Shown piece by piece: positions 51,806 to 60,219 of a stretch of 64,000 nt of DNA (its first letter is position 1; each line of letters starts with the position of its first letter). The DNA is taken from positions 54,491-118,490 of the forward strand of contig NZ_CAXUNP010000008.1 in NCBI RefSeq assembly GCF_964252635.1, read 5' to 3'. Under the pieces are notes generated by a model. It was not told where the DNA came from. It did no database searches and worked only from the letters and a program-made list of their open reading frames with translations. The translations under genes were made by a program, and so were the position numbers. This DNA is from Jatrophihabitans sp964252635. GTDB lineage: Bacteria > Actinomycetota > Actinomycetes > Mycobacteriales > Jatrophihabitantaceae.

Positions 51806-52242
51806 GCGACCGGGACTGGCTCGCCGTTGCGGTCGAGGAGGCGCAGGCGGGTCTGGCCGAGGGCGGCATCCCGATCGGCGCCGCCCTGGTCGATGCCGAC
51901 GGGACGGTGCTCGGCCGGGGGCACAACCGCAGGGTGCAGGACGGTGACCCCTCGGCGCACGGCGAGACCGCGGCCTTCCGCAACGCCGGACGACGCCCGG
52001 GCTACCGCGGTACGACGATGGTCACCACGCTGTCGCCGTGCTGGTTCTGCAGCGGCCTGGTGCGGCAGTTCGGCATCTCGCGGGTGGTCGTCGGGGAGGC
52101 CCGCACGTTCGTCGGGGGCCACGAATGGCTTGCCGACAACGGCGTCGAGGTCGTGGTGCTCGACGACCCGGGATGTGTACGGATGATGACCGACTTCATC
52201 GCCCGGCATCCGCAGCTGTGGAACGAGGACATCGGGCGCTGA
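51802..52242 (+). CDS. Cytosine deaminase, Fcy1 (yeast) type
   Basis: The 146-residue zinc deaminase has the ligand/proton-shuttle motif SAHGETAAFRN (His, Glu) and TLSPCWFCSG (two Cys). Its C-terminal half, with VVVGEARTFVGGHEWL, VEVVVLDDPGC and WNEDIGR, resembles yeast Fcy1 closely, unlike the large CodA enzyme of Escherichia coli. It converts cytosine to uracil for salvage. GTG overlaps the permease stop. The last 47 bp overlap the end of the convergent MFS gene. Confidence 0.88.
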   Translation: MSDRDWLAVAVEEAQAGLAEGGIPIGAALVDADGTVLGRGHNRRVQDGDPSAHGETAAFRNAGRRPGYRGTTMVTTLSPCWFCSGLVRQFGISRVVVGEARTFVGGHEWLADNGVEVVVLDDPGCVRMMTDFIARHPQLWNEDIGR

Positions 52243-53443
52243 GCCCGGCGGCCACCTCGTCGTCGACGAACCGGTCGGCGGTGATCGGCCACGACATTAC
52301 GAGCGTGACGCCGGCTGCGACGAACAGCACGGTCAACGGCAACCCCCACGACCCGGTCGCCCCGAACAGGGCGCCGAACAGGAACGGCCCGGTGCCGGCG
52401 ATGAGGTAGCCGATGACCTGGACGAACGCCGACAGCGACGCCGTCCCGGTGGCCGACCGACTGCGCTGCCCGATGATGGTCAGGGCCATGGGGAACGTGC
52501 CGCTGCCGATTCCGGCCACCGCCATGCACGCCCAGGCCAGGTCGTGCGGGGCGACGGCCATGCCGGCGTACGCGACCAGCGTCGTCACGCAGAGCCCGAT
52601 GATGACGGCGCGCTGCCGGTCGCGCGCCACGCGGGGCGCCAGCAGCGACACCGGGATGCTGACGGCCGAGAACAGCGCGACCATCAGCCCCGCGGTGCCG
52701 TCGGAGATGTCGTGGTCACCGAGGAAGCGGGCGAACCAGCCGAACGCGATGTAGGCCTGCATGGACTGCGCGCCGAAGAAGATGGTCAGCGCCCAGGCGG
52801 TCCGGCTGCGGGCGAGGTCGCCCATCGACAGCGTCGAGGTCCCGACCGGGTCCACGGTGGGCTGTCGGTCGCGACCGAGCGTGGCCAGCCAGGGCAGCAC
52901 CGCGAGCGCCGGGAGGACCGCCCACACCGCCAGGGCGCCGCGCCACCCGCCGGCCACGTCGCCGATGGGGACGGTGAGCGCCGCGGCCGACGTCGCGCCG
53001 ACGGCCAGGGCGGTGCTGTAGACCGCGGTCATCGGGCCGACCCGTGCCGCGAAGTGGCGCCGTACCAGGCTGGGCATCAGGACGTTGCTGACCGCGGCCC
53101 CGCACAGGGCCAGCATCGTCAGCAGCGCGAACACCAGTGCGGACCCGGCCAGCGGCCGCAGCGCGAGCCCGGTCGCGCTGAGCCCGAGGGCGACGGCGAG
53201 CGAACGGTGCTGCCCGAAGCGGCGACCCACCCGTGGGGTGACGGCGCCCATGGACGCGAACGCGAGCACGGGCAGGGTCGTCAGCACCCCGGCGACCCCG
53301 CCGGACACGTGCAGGTCGCGCTGCAGATCGTGCAGCACGGGCCCGATGCTGGTGGCCCCCACGCGCATCGTGAGGCCGGTCAGGCCGAGGGCGCCGACGA
53401 GCAACGCTCGGGACGAACCGCTCTGCTCGTCCACGTCGCGCAC
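52196..53443 (-). CDS. MFS transporter, CynX/NimT-like
   Basis: The 415-residue protein has twelve hydrophobic segments; LHVSGGVAGVLTTLPVLAFA, a basic loop PRVGRRFGQHRSL between helices 2 and 3, and GIGSGTFPMALTIIG suit the cyanate/2-nitroimidazole subgroup. Substrate unknown. The C-terminal tail overlaps the convergent deaminase gene by 47 bp, so its last residues are constrained by that gene. Confidence 0.87.
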   Translation of the reverse strand: MRDVDEQSGSSRALLVGALGLTGLTMRVGATSIGPVLHDLQRDLHVSGGVAGVLTTLPVLAFASMGAVTPRVGRRFGQHRSLAVALGLSATGLALRPLAGSALVFALLTMLALCGAAVSNVLMPSLVRRHFAARVGPMTAVYSTALAVGATSAAALTVPIGDVAGGWRGALAVWAVLPALAVLPWLATLGRDRQPTVDPVGTSTLSMGDLARSRTAWALTIFFGAQSMQAYIAFGWFARFLGDHDISDGTAGLMVALFSAVSIPVSLLAPRVARDRQRAVIIGLCVTTLVAYAGMAVAPHDLAWACMAVAGIGSGTFPMALTIIGQRSRSATGTASLSAFVQVIGYLIAGTGPFLFGALFGATGSWGLPLTVLFVAAGVTLVMSWPITADRFVDDEVAAGLSARCPRSTAADAGR

Positions 53444-53479
53444 AGGGCGTGAGTCTGCCGGGCCCGATCCGCGCGGCGG

Positions 53480-54136
53480 TTACTCGGGGGTGGCGAGGGC
53501 CGACACCCGCAACCGGCACGCGCGGAGCTGCCCGGGGCGGGTGATGGTGATCGAGCTGTTCGGGGCGACGACCTGGATCTCGTCCGACAGCGAGGCCTGG
53601 CACGAGGAGTAGTCCTTGAGCCGGCTCTCGGCGACGGCACCCGGGGCGAGGGTGAACCGCGAGGACGCCGTGCTCGCGGGCAGTGACGGGGTGCCGATCA
53701 CCGCACCCGCGCTCAGCAGGCGCACCTGCGGGTATCCGTAGAGCACGCAGCGCGTCTGCCCGGTGTTCACGAACTGCAGCGCCGCGAACTCGAAGCCCGG
53801 TGCCGCCGACCCGCGGATGACCCGGACCATCAGGCTCCGGCAGGTCGAGCGCGGGCCGCTCGACGTCGCGGACGGCGGGCCCGGCGCGCCGGCCGCGGGC
53901 GGCGACGACGCGGACGGTGCCGACGAGGCCGTGGCGCTGGGGGCCGGCGTCGTGCCCGGCGCCGGGGTCGCGTCCGTCGCGGCGGCCGACGTCGTGCCCG
54001 GTGCCGACACCGCCGCCGACGAGGCCTGGCTGGGCTGCCCCGAGCGCCCCGGCGCCGGACCGGCCGACGAGCACGCCCCGACCATGCCGAGCGCGGCCAC
54101 GGCGGCAGCAACCCCGGCGAGCAGGCGGAGCGTCAC
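53480..54136 (-). CDS. DUF4232 lipoprotein
   Basis: The 218-residue protein has a lipoprotein signal peptide (LLAGVAAAVAALGMVGAC, lipobox GAC at about residue 22), a Ser/Ala/Pro/Thr-rich linker to about 95, and a DUF4232 domain (CRSLMVRVIRG, ALQFVNTGQTRCVLYGYPQV, SSCQASLSDEIQVV) with four Cys likely in disulfides. GTG overlaps the stop of the large secreted protein gene, so both are exported together. Confidence 0.87.
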   Translation of the reverse strand: MTLRLLAGVAAAVAALGMVGACSSAGPAPGRSGQPSQASSAAVSAPGTTSAAATDATPAPGTTPAPSATASSAPSASSPPAAGAPGPPSATSSGPRSTCRSLMVRVIRGSAAPGFEFAALQFVNTGQTRCVLYGYPQVRLLSAGAVIGTPSLPASTASSRFTLAPGAVAESRLKDYSSCQASLSDEIQVVAPNSSITITRPGQLRACRLRVSALATPE

Positions 54137-57018
54137 CTGTCGACCCGCAGGTCGGTCGCGTAGGGCAGGCTCGACACCCGCAACCGGGAGTCGGACTGCA
54201 GGTCGTTCCACATCCGGGACCAGGCGCTGCGCCCACCCATGCTGCCGCAACCACCGGACTGCGCACAGGCGGTGTACTCGGTGAGCACGCCCGCGAAGTT
54301 GATGCGCGGCAGGTGGTTGACGACGCCGGTCAGCGAGATGTATTTCCACTGGTCGGCCATGGTGTTGTTGTAGATCTGCGGCAGGTTGAGCATCCGCGTG
54401 GGCGCGGCGGCGGCGGCGAGGTAGTGCAGGCCGGCCATCGTCCAGCCGTTGTTGCACCGGCGGTTCGTCGTCGTCCAGGCGCAGCCGTCGGCGGAGCCGT
54501 TGAAGACGAACGGCGCCTTGGTGGCGCTGAGGTAACCGCCCAGCCAGCTCCGGGTCGCCGAGTAGGACGCGCGGAAGCCGGGCTCGATGTCGTTGGCGCC
54601 GGCGACGGACATGCCCAGGTGCCGTCGGGCGTAGGACACGAGCGGGTTGACGACGTTCGTGGCCCACTGGCGACCGGACGCCGCGGACACGTCCATGTCG
54701 TTGTTCGTGCCGATCGCGACGACCACGGGTGCACTCGGGCGCTGCGCGCTCGCGTACCCGTCCATGTAGGCCTGGACGTCACGGACGAGATCACGGTTGC
54801 TCACGAAGCGCGTGGTGGCGCTGAGGACCACGCCGTTGTCGTAGTAGTCCTGGCCGCCGATGTCGAGCAGCACCATGTAGCCGTGGCCCGAGGGGTTGTT
54901 CTTGGCGTCGGTGGCGCCCTCCCTGCGCATCATGGCCAGCTCGGCGGCCGACGACCCGCGGACGTTGCGGATGTAGCGGCTCGTCGAGACCGGCGCCGGC
55001 GTGCGCTGGGCCGGAGGCCCGGCAGCGGTGCGGATGGCGGCCGACACCGCGGGGACCCCGGAGCCGGCGACGTTCGACGCGCGGACGCTGAACCTGTACG
55101 TCGTGTTCGACTTCAACCCGACGAGCACGGCGGACGTCGCACCGGCCGCGACGGTGACCGACGCGGAGCCCGGGGACGAGGTGACGACGTACTTGGTGAC
55201 CGGGGCGCCGCCGTCGGAGCTCGGCGGCGTCCAGCTGACGGTCGCGCCGCCGAAGCCGGGGACCGCCTTGACCGATCGGGGCGCCGACGGACCGACCGGG
55301 TGCACCGCGTAGATCAGCCGGCAGCCCAGGCTGCGATCGGTGCCGCCCCCGACGTTCTTCGCGGTCAGGCACACGCGGTGCTCACCGTCGTCGGTCGCCA
55401 GCACGGCCGACAGCCCGCGGTGCGTCCCCAGCGAGGGGTACGTGCGGGCGATGTCCGTGCGCGCGGCGTCGGCACGCAGGGCCGGGACGGCGCGCCCGTC
55501 GACCGTGACGGTGACGGTCGTGGGTGCGGACGAGTCCGGGTCCCCGGCCCAGCCCTTGACCAGCAGGTCGTCCGTACCGGGGGCACGGGTCAGCGACTCG
55601 AAGGATCCGAGCGGCGACAGGGCCAACGACGTCGACTGGCACGAGGCCTTCGAGTTGCGCGTGCCCCAGAGCAGGTTGTCGGCGATGACGCAGACGGTGT
55701 GGCGGCCGGACCGGCTGACCAGCGTGGCGGCGAAGTTGTGCCCGCTGCGCGTGCTGCCCTTGCGGTTCGCGAGGACGGTTGTCACCGTGCGGCCGTCGAG
55801 CAGGATGCGGGTGGACACCGGCCGGGAGGTGTCGGGGTCGTAGGCCCAACCGCCGACCGTCATGCCCGTGGCGGTCGGCTTCGGGGCGGTCAGTGACGCC
55901 TTCGGGGTGAAGTCGACGGTGATCGACCGGCAGCCGAGCGAGCGGTCCGAGCCGTAGCCGACGTTGCGCACGACCACGCAGACGGTGTGCCGGCCCTCGG
56001 CCAGGGCCCGGGCGGTGGCGAACCCGTGCGCGGACCCCACCCCGCGGTTGGCCATGGCCACGTCGCTGCGTGCGAGGTCGGCCTTGAGCGTGAACGGCGC
56101 GGCCGCGTCGATGGCGACCGAGACGGTCAGCGGCGCGGTGGGCTGATCACGGTCGAACGCCCACCCGCGGATCTGCAGCTTGCCGCCGGACTCGCCGAGG
56201 GTGTCCAGGGCGGCCACCGGGCGGTCGTCGACGACGAGGGTGCGGCAGCCGAACGACGCGTTCGACCCGTACCCGATGTTGAGGGCCGTCACGCAGACGC
56301 GGTGCGTGCCCTGTGCGACCCGGTAGGTCTCGTCGAAGCCGTGCAGGGTTCCGGTGTTCGGGTAGCTCGCGGCGATGTCCGACCGCGGCTTGTCCGCCAC
56401 GATCGTCGACGCGCGGCCGTCGACGGTCAGCTGCAGGGTCAGCGGCGTCGTCCAGGCGTCACCGTCGATGGCCCAGCCGCGCAGGCGCATGCTGCCGGGC
56501 GTGGTCGTCAACGACTCGAAGGACCCCTTGGGTCCGTAGTTGAACACGGTGGTGCGGCACTTCAGGGTGACGGGCCCACCGGCCCCGAGGTTGCCGGCCC
56601 GGACGCAGACGGTGTGCGTGCCCTGGGGTACCGGGATGCGCCAGCTGAACCCGTGCAGCGGGCCGGCGGCGGGGTACTTGGCGGCGACGTCGGGCCGGTT
56701 GTTGGCGGCCGGGCCGCCGGAGTGCACGTTGCGCCCGTCCACCCAGGCGTAGGCGGCGTTGGCCGTCGTCGGTGCGCTGGGGTCGAAGGTCCAGCCCTTG
56801 ACCCACAGGCCGCCGGCGGTGCGGTTCATGACGTCGACATGACCGGTCGGCGACCCGGCGGGAACAGCCGCCTGCCGGGCCGGCGCGGCGGCGGACGCAC
56901 TGACCTGTCGACTGACCACGGCGGAGCCGGTGAGCACGGTGGCGAGCACGGTGGTCACGACGGCGGCGGTACGGAGAGCGTGGCGCGCAGATCGGGCGCG
57001 CGGGGGAGCAGGGCACAT
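54133..57018 (-). CDS. Large secreted protein: five ~100-residue repeats, Fn3 domain and unrecognised C-terminal domain
   Basis: The 961-residue protein has a signal peptide (hydrophobic 18-45), five related repeats at about 60-158, 166-262, 267-366, 373-466 and 470-569 with the pattern GW-x-DPD, VDGR, HGF, G-x-H-VCV and a second Cys near LGCR, then an Fn3 domain (577-666) and a C-terminal domain (678-961) with LLDIGGQDYYDNGV, VVVAIGTNNDMDV and GANDIEPGF. The last recalls a TIM-barrel glycosidase-like fold but no catalytic pair could be assigned. Paired Cys in each repeat fit an extracellular protein. ATG 57018 has only a weak ribosome site. Confidence 0.85.
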   Translation of the reverse strand: MCPAPPRARSARHALRTAAVVTTVLATVLTGSAVVSRQVSASAAAPARQAAVPAGSPTGHVDVMNRTAGGLWVKGWTFDPSAPTTANAAYAWVDGRNVHSGGPAANNRPDVAAKYPAAGPLHGFSWRIPVPQGTHTVCVRAGNLGAGGPVTLKCRTTVFNYGPKGSFESLTTTPGSMRLRGWAIDGDAWTTPLTLQLTVDGRASTIVADKPRSDIAASYPNTGTLHGFDETYRVAQGTHRVCVTALNIGYGSNASFGCRTLVVDDRPVAALDTLGESGGKLQIRGWAFDRDQPTAPLTVSVAIDAAAPFTLKADLARSDVAMANRGVGSAHGFATARALAEGRHTVCVVVRNVGYGSDRSLGCRSITVDFTPKASLTAPKPTATGMTVGGWAYDPDTSRPVSTRILLDGRTVTTVLANRKGSTRSGHNFAATLVSRSGRHTVCVIADNLLWGTRNSKASCQSTSLALSPLGSFESLTRAPGTDDLLVKGWAGDPDSSAPTTVTVTVDGRAVPALRADAARTDIARTYPSLGTHRGLSAVLATDDGEHRVCLTAKNVGGGTDRSLGCRLIYAVHPVGPSAPRSVKAVPGFGGATVSWTPPSSDGGAPVTKYVVTSSPGSASVTVAAGATSAVLVGLKSNTTYRFSVRASNVAGSGVPAVSAAIRTAAGPPAQRTPAPVSTSRYIRNVRGSSAAELAMMRREGATDAKNNPSGHGYMVLLDIGGQDYYDNGVVLSATTRFVSNRDLVRDVQAYMDGYASAQRPSAPVVVAIGTNNDMDVSAASGRQWATNVVNPLVSYARRHLGMSVAGANDIEPGFRASYSATRSWLGGYLSATKAPFVFNGSADGCAWTTTNRRCNNGWTMAGLHYLAAAAAPTRMLNLPQIYNNTMADQWKYISLTGVVNHLPRINFAGVLTEYTACAQSGGCGSMGGRSAWSRMWNDLQSDSRLRVSSLPYATDLRVDR

Positions 57019-57097
57019 CAGCGGTGATCCAGTTCGGCCGGCGGCCGGGGGAGCCGCGAGTCAACAGGATCGGCGTACTTGTCTTCAGCAGCCAACC

Positions 57098-57122
57098 CGA
57101 CCGTGTCGGGGGAACACGGTCG
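57098..57122. other. Hairpin in leader/intergenic region
   Basis: CGACCGTGT pairs perfectly with ACACGGTCG around a 7-base loop in the 226-bp gap before the large secreted protein gene. Without a U-tract it may be a terminator for the upstream gene or a leader structure. Confidence 0.45.
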
Positions 57123-57244
57123 TGTCGATCAAACCATCCACGTTACGGCTGAGACAAGTGTTACTCGTGGTGCGACACGCCCGAAAGTCCCTCGGAAGGT
57201 AGGCGATAGTCCGCGAATCGGTCACGCGGCCCGGGCCGAGGCGC

Positions 57245-58543
57245 TCAGTAGTGCCGCACGACCTGGTAGACGTGGGTCGTGACGTGGGTGCCGCGGAAGT
57301 AGTCGTCGGCACCGACCAGGAAGTCACGGACCGAGGCGTTGCCGCTCGCCTGGGCGTCGAGCGCCACCCGGTGGTAGGCCGTGTCCAGGGAGTGGTCGCC
57401 TTCGACGGTGCCGTCGCCCCTCGCCGAGGTGACGGTCGTGACGTTGGGCCGGTCGGGGTTGGCCGTCCCGTCGAGATGCGGGACGACGTCGCGCGCGTTC
57501 TCCAGGGCGAGCACCTTGACCGAGCGGGGCAGCTCCCCGGCGGTGCGCCCGATCGGCGAGCCGGCGGTGATCACGTGCGTGACGTGGAAGCGCCCGGTGC
57601 GGACGGCGTCACGGGCGGTCGTGACCGCCACCATGCCGCCCTCGCTGTGCCCGACGAGCATGACGTCGTCGTCGGGTCGCACGCCGGCCCGGTGCATGGC
57701 CGACAGGACGCCCTGCTCGTAGGCCGTGCTGCGCCCCACGAGCGCGCGCCCGTTGGTCGTGAGGCTGGTGATGTCGGAGGTGGGGCCCGGCGACCACGAC
57801 TTCGTGCCGGTGATATCGACGATCACCCGTCGGCCGCCGCCGGGCAGCGTGATGATGCGGACGTCGATGGCCCCGTCGTGGGTGTCGTCGTTGCGCTGCG
57901 CGAGATCGCCGACGACGTCGGTGAGCCGACGCGGCGGGCGACCGGCCGGGCCGACCGCGTCGGTGCCGAGCGGGCGGGCCACCCCGTGCCCGTCGGGCAG
58001 CACCGCGCTCGCGCCGGCGATCAGGGCCGGTAGGCCCAGCTGGTCGACGACGTGGTCGACGACGCCCGGGTCGGCCGCGATCCCGGCCTGCGCGGCGGCC
58101 AGCGGGTCGTGCGTCCGCGCGAGCTCCCGGCCGGCGGCGACGAGCGCACGGGGCACGCGGACCAGGCCGAGCACCTCGTCGTGCAGGGCCCGGCCGAGGT
58201 GGTCGACGGCCCGGTAGGCCGCCGCTGCGGCACGCAGCTCGCCGTCGAGGGCGCCGCAGCGCAGCCCCACCCAGCTCAGGCCGTGCAGGCCGTCGAGCGC
58301 GCCGACCAGCTCCGCCTCGAACTGGGCCCACCCGACCGGGTCGAAGGGCGCGGAGGCGGTCACGGCCCCGTCGACGAGATAGCCGTGCAGCGTCATCGAC
58401 GAGCCCAGGCAGTCGCCGGCCACCCCGCCGAAGCGCCGGGCGAGCACGTCGAGCTCCTCGGTGTGGGCCTCGAATCCGCCGGCGCCGCCCGTGACGTCGA
58501 CGGGCCGGGGTGCGGGGTCGGCCCGTACTTGGGCGCCCATCAC
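57245..58543 (-). CDS. Alpha/beta hydrolase-like protein of a WXG100 operon
   Basis: The 432-residue protein has an Ala-rich helical N-terminal half (to about 200) resembling WXG100/ESX-linked helical domains (SSMTLHGYLVDGAV, FEAELVGALDGLHGLSWVG) and a C-terminal lipase-like hydrolase with nucleophile elbow VGHSEGGMV, TAGSPIG and a late GDHSLDTAYH holding the His. GTG 58543 overlaps the stop of the 42-residue gene (GTGA). Export by a type VII system with its operon partners is inference; no signal peptide is present. Confidence 0.82.
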   Translation of the reverse strand: MMGAQVRADPAPRPVDVTGGAGGFEAHTEELDVLARRFGGVAGDCLGSSMTLHGYLVDGAVTASAPFDPVGWAQFEAELVGALDGLHGLSWVGLRCGALDGELRAAAAAYRAVDHLGRALHDEVLGLVRVPRALVAAGRELARTHDPLAAAQAGIAADPGVVDHVVDQLGLPALIAGASAVLPDGHGVARPLGTDAVGPAGRPPRRLTDVVGDLAQRNDDTHDGAIDVRIITLPGGGRRVIVDITGTKSWSPGPTSDITSLTTNGRALVGRSTAYEQGVLSAMHRAGVRPDDDVMLVGHSEGGMVAVTTARDAVRTGRFHVTHVITAGSPIGRTAGELPRSVKVLALENARDVVPHLDGTANPDRPNVTTVTSARGDGTVEGDHSLDTAYHRVALDAQASGNASVRDFLVGADDYFRGTHVTTHVYQVVRHY

Positions 58544-58668
58544 AGGCCGACCGCGTCGAGGGCGCCGCCTGCCGCGTGGCCCAGACCTTTCGCCGCGCCG
58601 CCGACCGCGTGCGCGGCGTGGCCCGCCGCGTGTGCGACCTCCGTGCCCGAACGCGCCGTGTCGGTCAC
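58540..58668 (-). CDS. 42-residue Ala/Gly/His-rich peptide
   Basis: This small gene lies between the WXG100-like gene and the hydrolase gene and overlaps both by GTGA (start 58668, stop ending at 58540). The product begins MTDTARSGTEVAHAAGHAA and is an amphipathic Ala/Gly helix with regularly spaced His (VAHAAGHAAHAV, GLGHAAG). Function unknown; it may assist folding or secretion of its neighbours. Double coupling is the main reason to call it a gene. Confidence 0.65.
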   Translation of the reverse strand: MTDTARSGTEVAHAAGHAAHAVGGAAKGLGHAAGGALDAVGL

Positions 58669-59033
58669 CAGGCGGCGGCCGTCGTGGCCGAGACGGCCGG
58701 GGTCGTGCAGCAGGTCGCGAGGACGTGCCCGGTGTCGTTCCCGACGGCGCCGAGGTCGACGCCGAGCCTGCGCAGATCGTCCAGCACGGTGCGCACCCGT
58801 GCCGCGTGACCGCGCAGCGCGGCGGCCGCGGCGTCCAGGCGGCCGGCGCTGTGCCGCAGCGCGGCGCACACCTCGACGGCGTCCCGGGCGAAAGCGTGCG
58901 CCGCCGTGCCGTGCCACGTGGTGTGGGCGACCGACCAGCCCAACGCGTGGGCGTGCCTGCGCAGCGCGGCGGCGTGGGCGGCGATACGTCCGGCGACGGC
59001 GAGCAGGGCGTCGGGGTCGGGCAGCAGCGACAT
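58665..59033 (-). CDS. WXG100-like small helical protein
   Basis: The 122-residue protein starts MSLLPDPDALLAVAGRIAA, has a central ALGWSVAHTTWHGTAAHAFA with W-x-G (WHG) between two long helices, and is Ala/His/Arg-rich, which matches the ESAT-6/WXG100 helical-hairpin layout, slightly longer than the 100-residue norm. WXG100 proteins are type VII secretion substrates or chaperones. No ESX core genes (EccC and others) are in the window. Confidence 0.75.
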   Translation of the reverse strand: MSLLPDPDALLAVAGRIAAHAAALRRHAHALGWSVAHTTWHGTAAHAFARDAVEVCAALRHSAGRLDAAAAALRGHAARVRTVLDDLRRLGVDLGAVGNDTGHVLATCCTTPAVSATTAAAW

Positions 59034-59272
59034 GGCCGAGAGCGTGCCGTCGCCGGGCCCGGACCGCGCGAGGTCGTGACCCGTCCTGTGGACAACCGGT
59101 CCGTGCCCGGGCGCTCGTCCACAGCGTGCCGCGCCGCCTCACGGGACGCCTGGCGTGCTTGAATGAGCGCACGGAATGACACCGGTGCAATTCGCGGCGG
59201 CGAGGGGTTTCCTCCAGCGGCGGCGCGACCGGTGGCCGGTCGAGAAACCGCACGTCGGAGGAGCCACTCAGG

Positions 59273-59572
59273 ATGCAGTCCGCGCACGCGCCCGCCGACC
59301 ACGGTGACGAGCACGACAGCGACGGTCTCAGCCGTCGCGACCGCGAGATCCTCGCCTTCGAGCGGCAGTGGTGGAAGTACGCCGGGGCCAAGGAACAGGC
59401 CATCCGTGAGCTGTTCGACATGTCCGCCACGCGGTACTACCAGGTGCTGAACGCCTTGATCGACACGCCGTCCGCGCTGAGCGCCGATCCGATGCTCGTC
59501 AAGCGTTTGCGACGATTGCGGGCGAGCCGGCAGCGCCAGCGGTCGGCACGTCGATTGGGTATCGAGGTCTGA
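59273..59572 (+). CDS. DUF3263 protein
   Basis: The 99-residue protein has the DUF3263 core SRRDREILAFERQWWKYAGA, REALF-type helix KEQAIRELFDMSATRYYQVL and a basic tail, looking like a small DNA-binding HTH protein of actinomycetes. Start ATG 59273 (TCAGG seven bases upstream). It directly precedes the LytR_C gene, a frequent pairing. Confidence 0.9.
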   Translation: MQSAHAPADHGDEHDSDGLSRRDREILAFERQWWKYAGAKEQAIRELFDMSATRYYQVLNALIDTPSALSADPMLVKRLRRLRASRQRQRSARRLGIEV

Positions 59573-59574
59573 AG

Positions 59575-60171
59575 CTGAAGAACGCACAGCGTGGTCGCCT
59601 GGCTCGCCAGGCCGCTCGCCGTCATCAGCGCGAGCGTCTGGCCGGGGTCGTCCTGGCCGTGGTCGGTGTGGTCGTCCTCATCGTCGCGGTCGTCGCTCTT
59701 CGCGACCCCAAGTCCGGTGGACCCAAGAACGCAGGCGAGTCCGTAGGGGTCAGCCAGAGTTCCGCCGTGAGCTCGTCGTCCGCCCGGACGTCGGCCACGC
59801 CGACGTCCGCGCCTCCGTCCTCGAGGTCGTCGTCGCGTTCGTCCTCGGAGTCGCCGACCGGGTCCACGACGGCCGGAGACCCGAAGGCGGTGCCGCTCGT
59901 CGTGCTGAACGACACGACCGTCTCCGGGCTCGCGAAGAGCGCGGCGCAGCGATTCGAGAACGGCGGCTGGACGGTGACGTCGTCGGGCAACCTCACCAAC
60001 GACATCCTGTCGACGTGTGCCTACTACGACCCCGACGTGAGTGGCGCGAAGGCCGCCGCCAGGGCGTTGCGCACGCAGTACCCGACCATCAAACGGATCG
60101 AGCCCAAGTTCCCGGAGCTGCCGGACGGGCCCGTCGTGGTCGTGCTCACCCCCGACTACCAGTCGGACTGA
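59575..60171 (+). CDS. LytR C-terminal (LytR_C) domain membrane-anchored protein
   Basis: A basic N-terminus (NAQRGRLARQAARRHQRERL), one transmembrane helix (AGVVLAVVGVVVLIVAVVAL), a Ser/Thr/Pro linker and a LytR_C domain (VVLNDTTVSGLAKSAAQRF to DGPVVVVLTPDYQSD). The basic stretch and the helix are read from about 59575, before the first ATG/GTG in frame (GTG 59659, which would cut the helix). CTG 59575 lies seven bases after a GAGG within the DUF3263 end and may be a rare start. Without the LCP catalytic domain it may bind cell-wall components. Confidence 0.8.
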   Translation: MKNAQRGRLARQAARRHQRERLAGVVLAVVGVVVLIVAVVALRDPKSGGPKNAGESVGVSQSSAVSSSSARTSATPTSAPPSSRSSSRSSSESPTGSTTAGDPKAVPLVVLNDTTVSGLAKSAAQRFENGGWTVTSSGNLTNDILSTCAYYDPDVSGAKAAARALRTQYPTIKRIEPKFPELPDGPVVVVLTPDYQSD

Positions 60172-60219
60172 CGCGCTCGGCCGCTGTGCCATGATGGTCG
60201 GCACAACCGAATAGCAGTG

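Noticed and set aside
54917..57027. Plus-strand frames opposite the large secreted protein
   Set aside because: Motif-poor shadows; the minus strand shows a signal peptide, repeats and an Fn3 domain.
57019..57244. c-di-AMP (ydaO) or c-di-GMP riboswitch before the secreted protein
   Set aside because: The conserved core sequences of neither class could be found; only a simple hairpin is present.
58052..59179. 375-codon plus-strand frame opposite the hydrolase/WXG100 operon
   Set aside because: Arg/Pro-rich low-complexity translation without motifs; shadow of coupled minus-strand genes.
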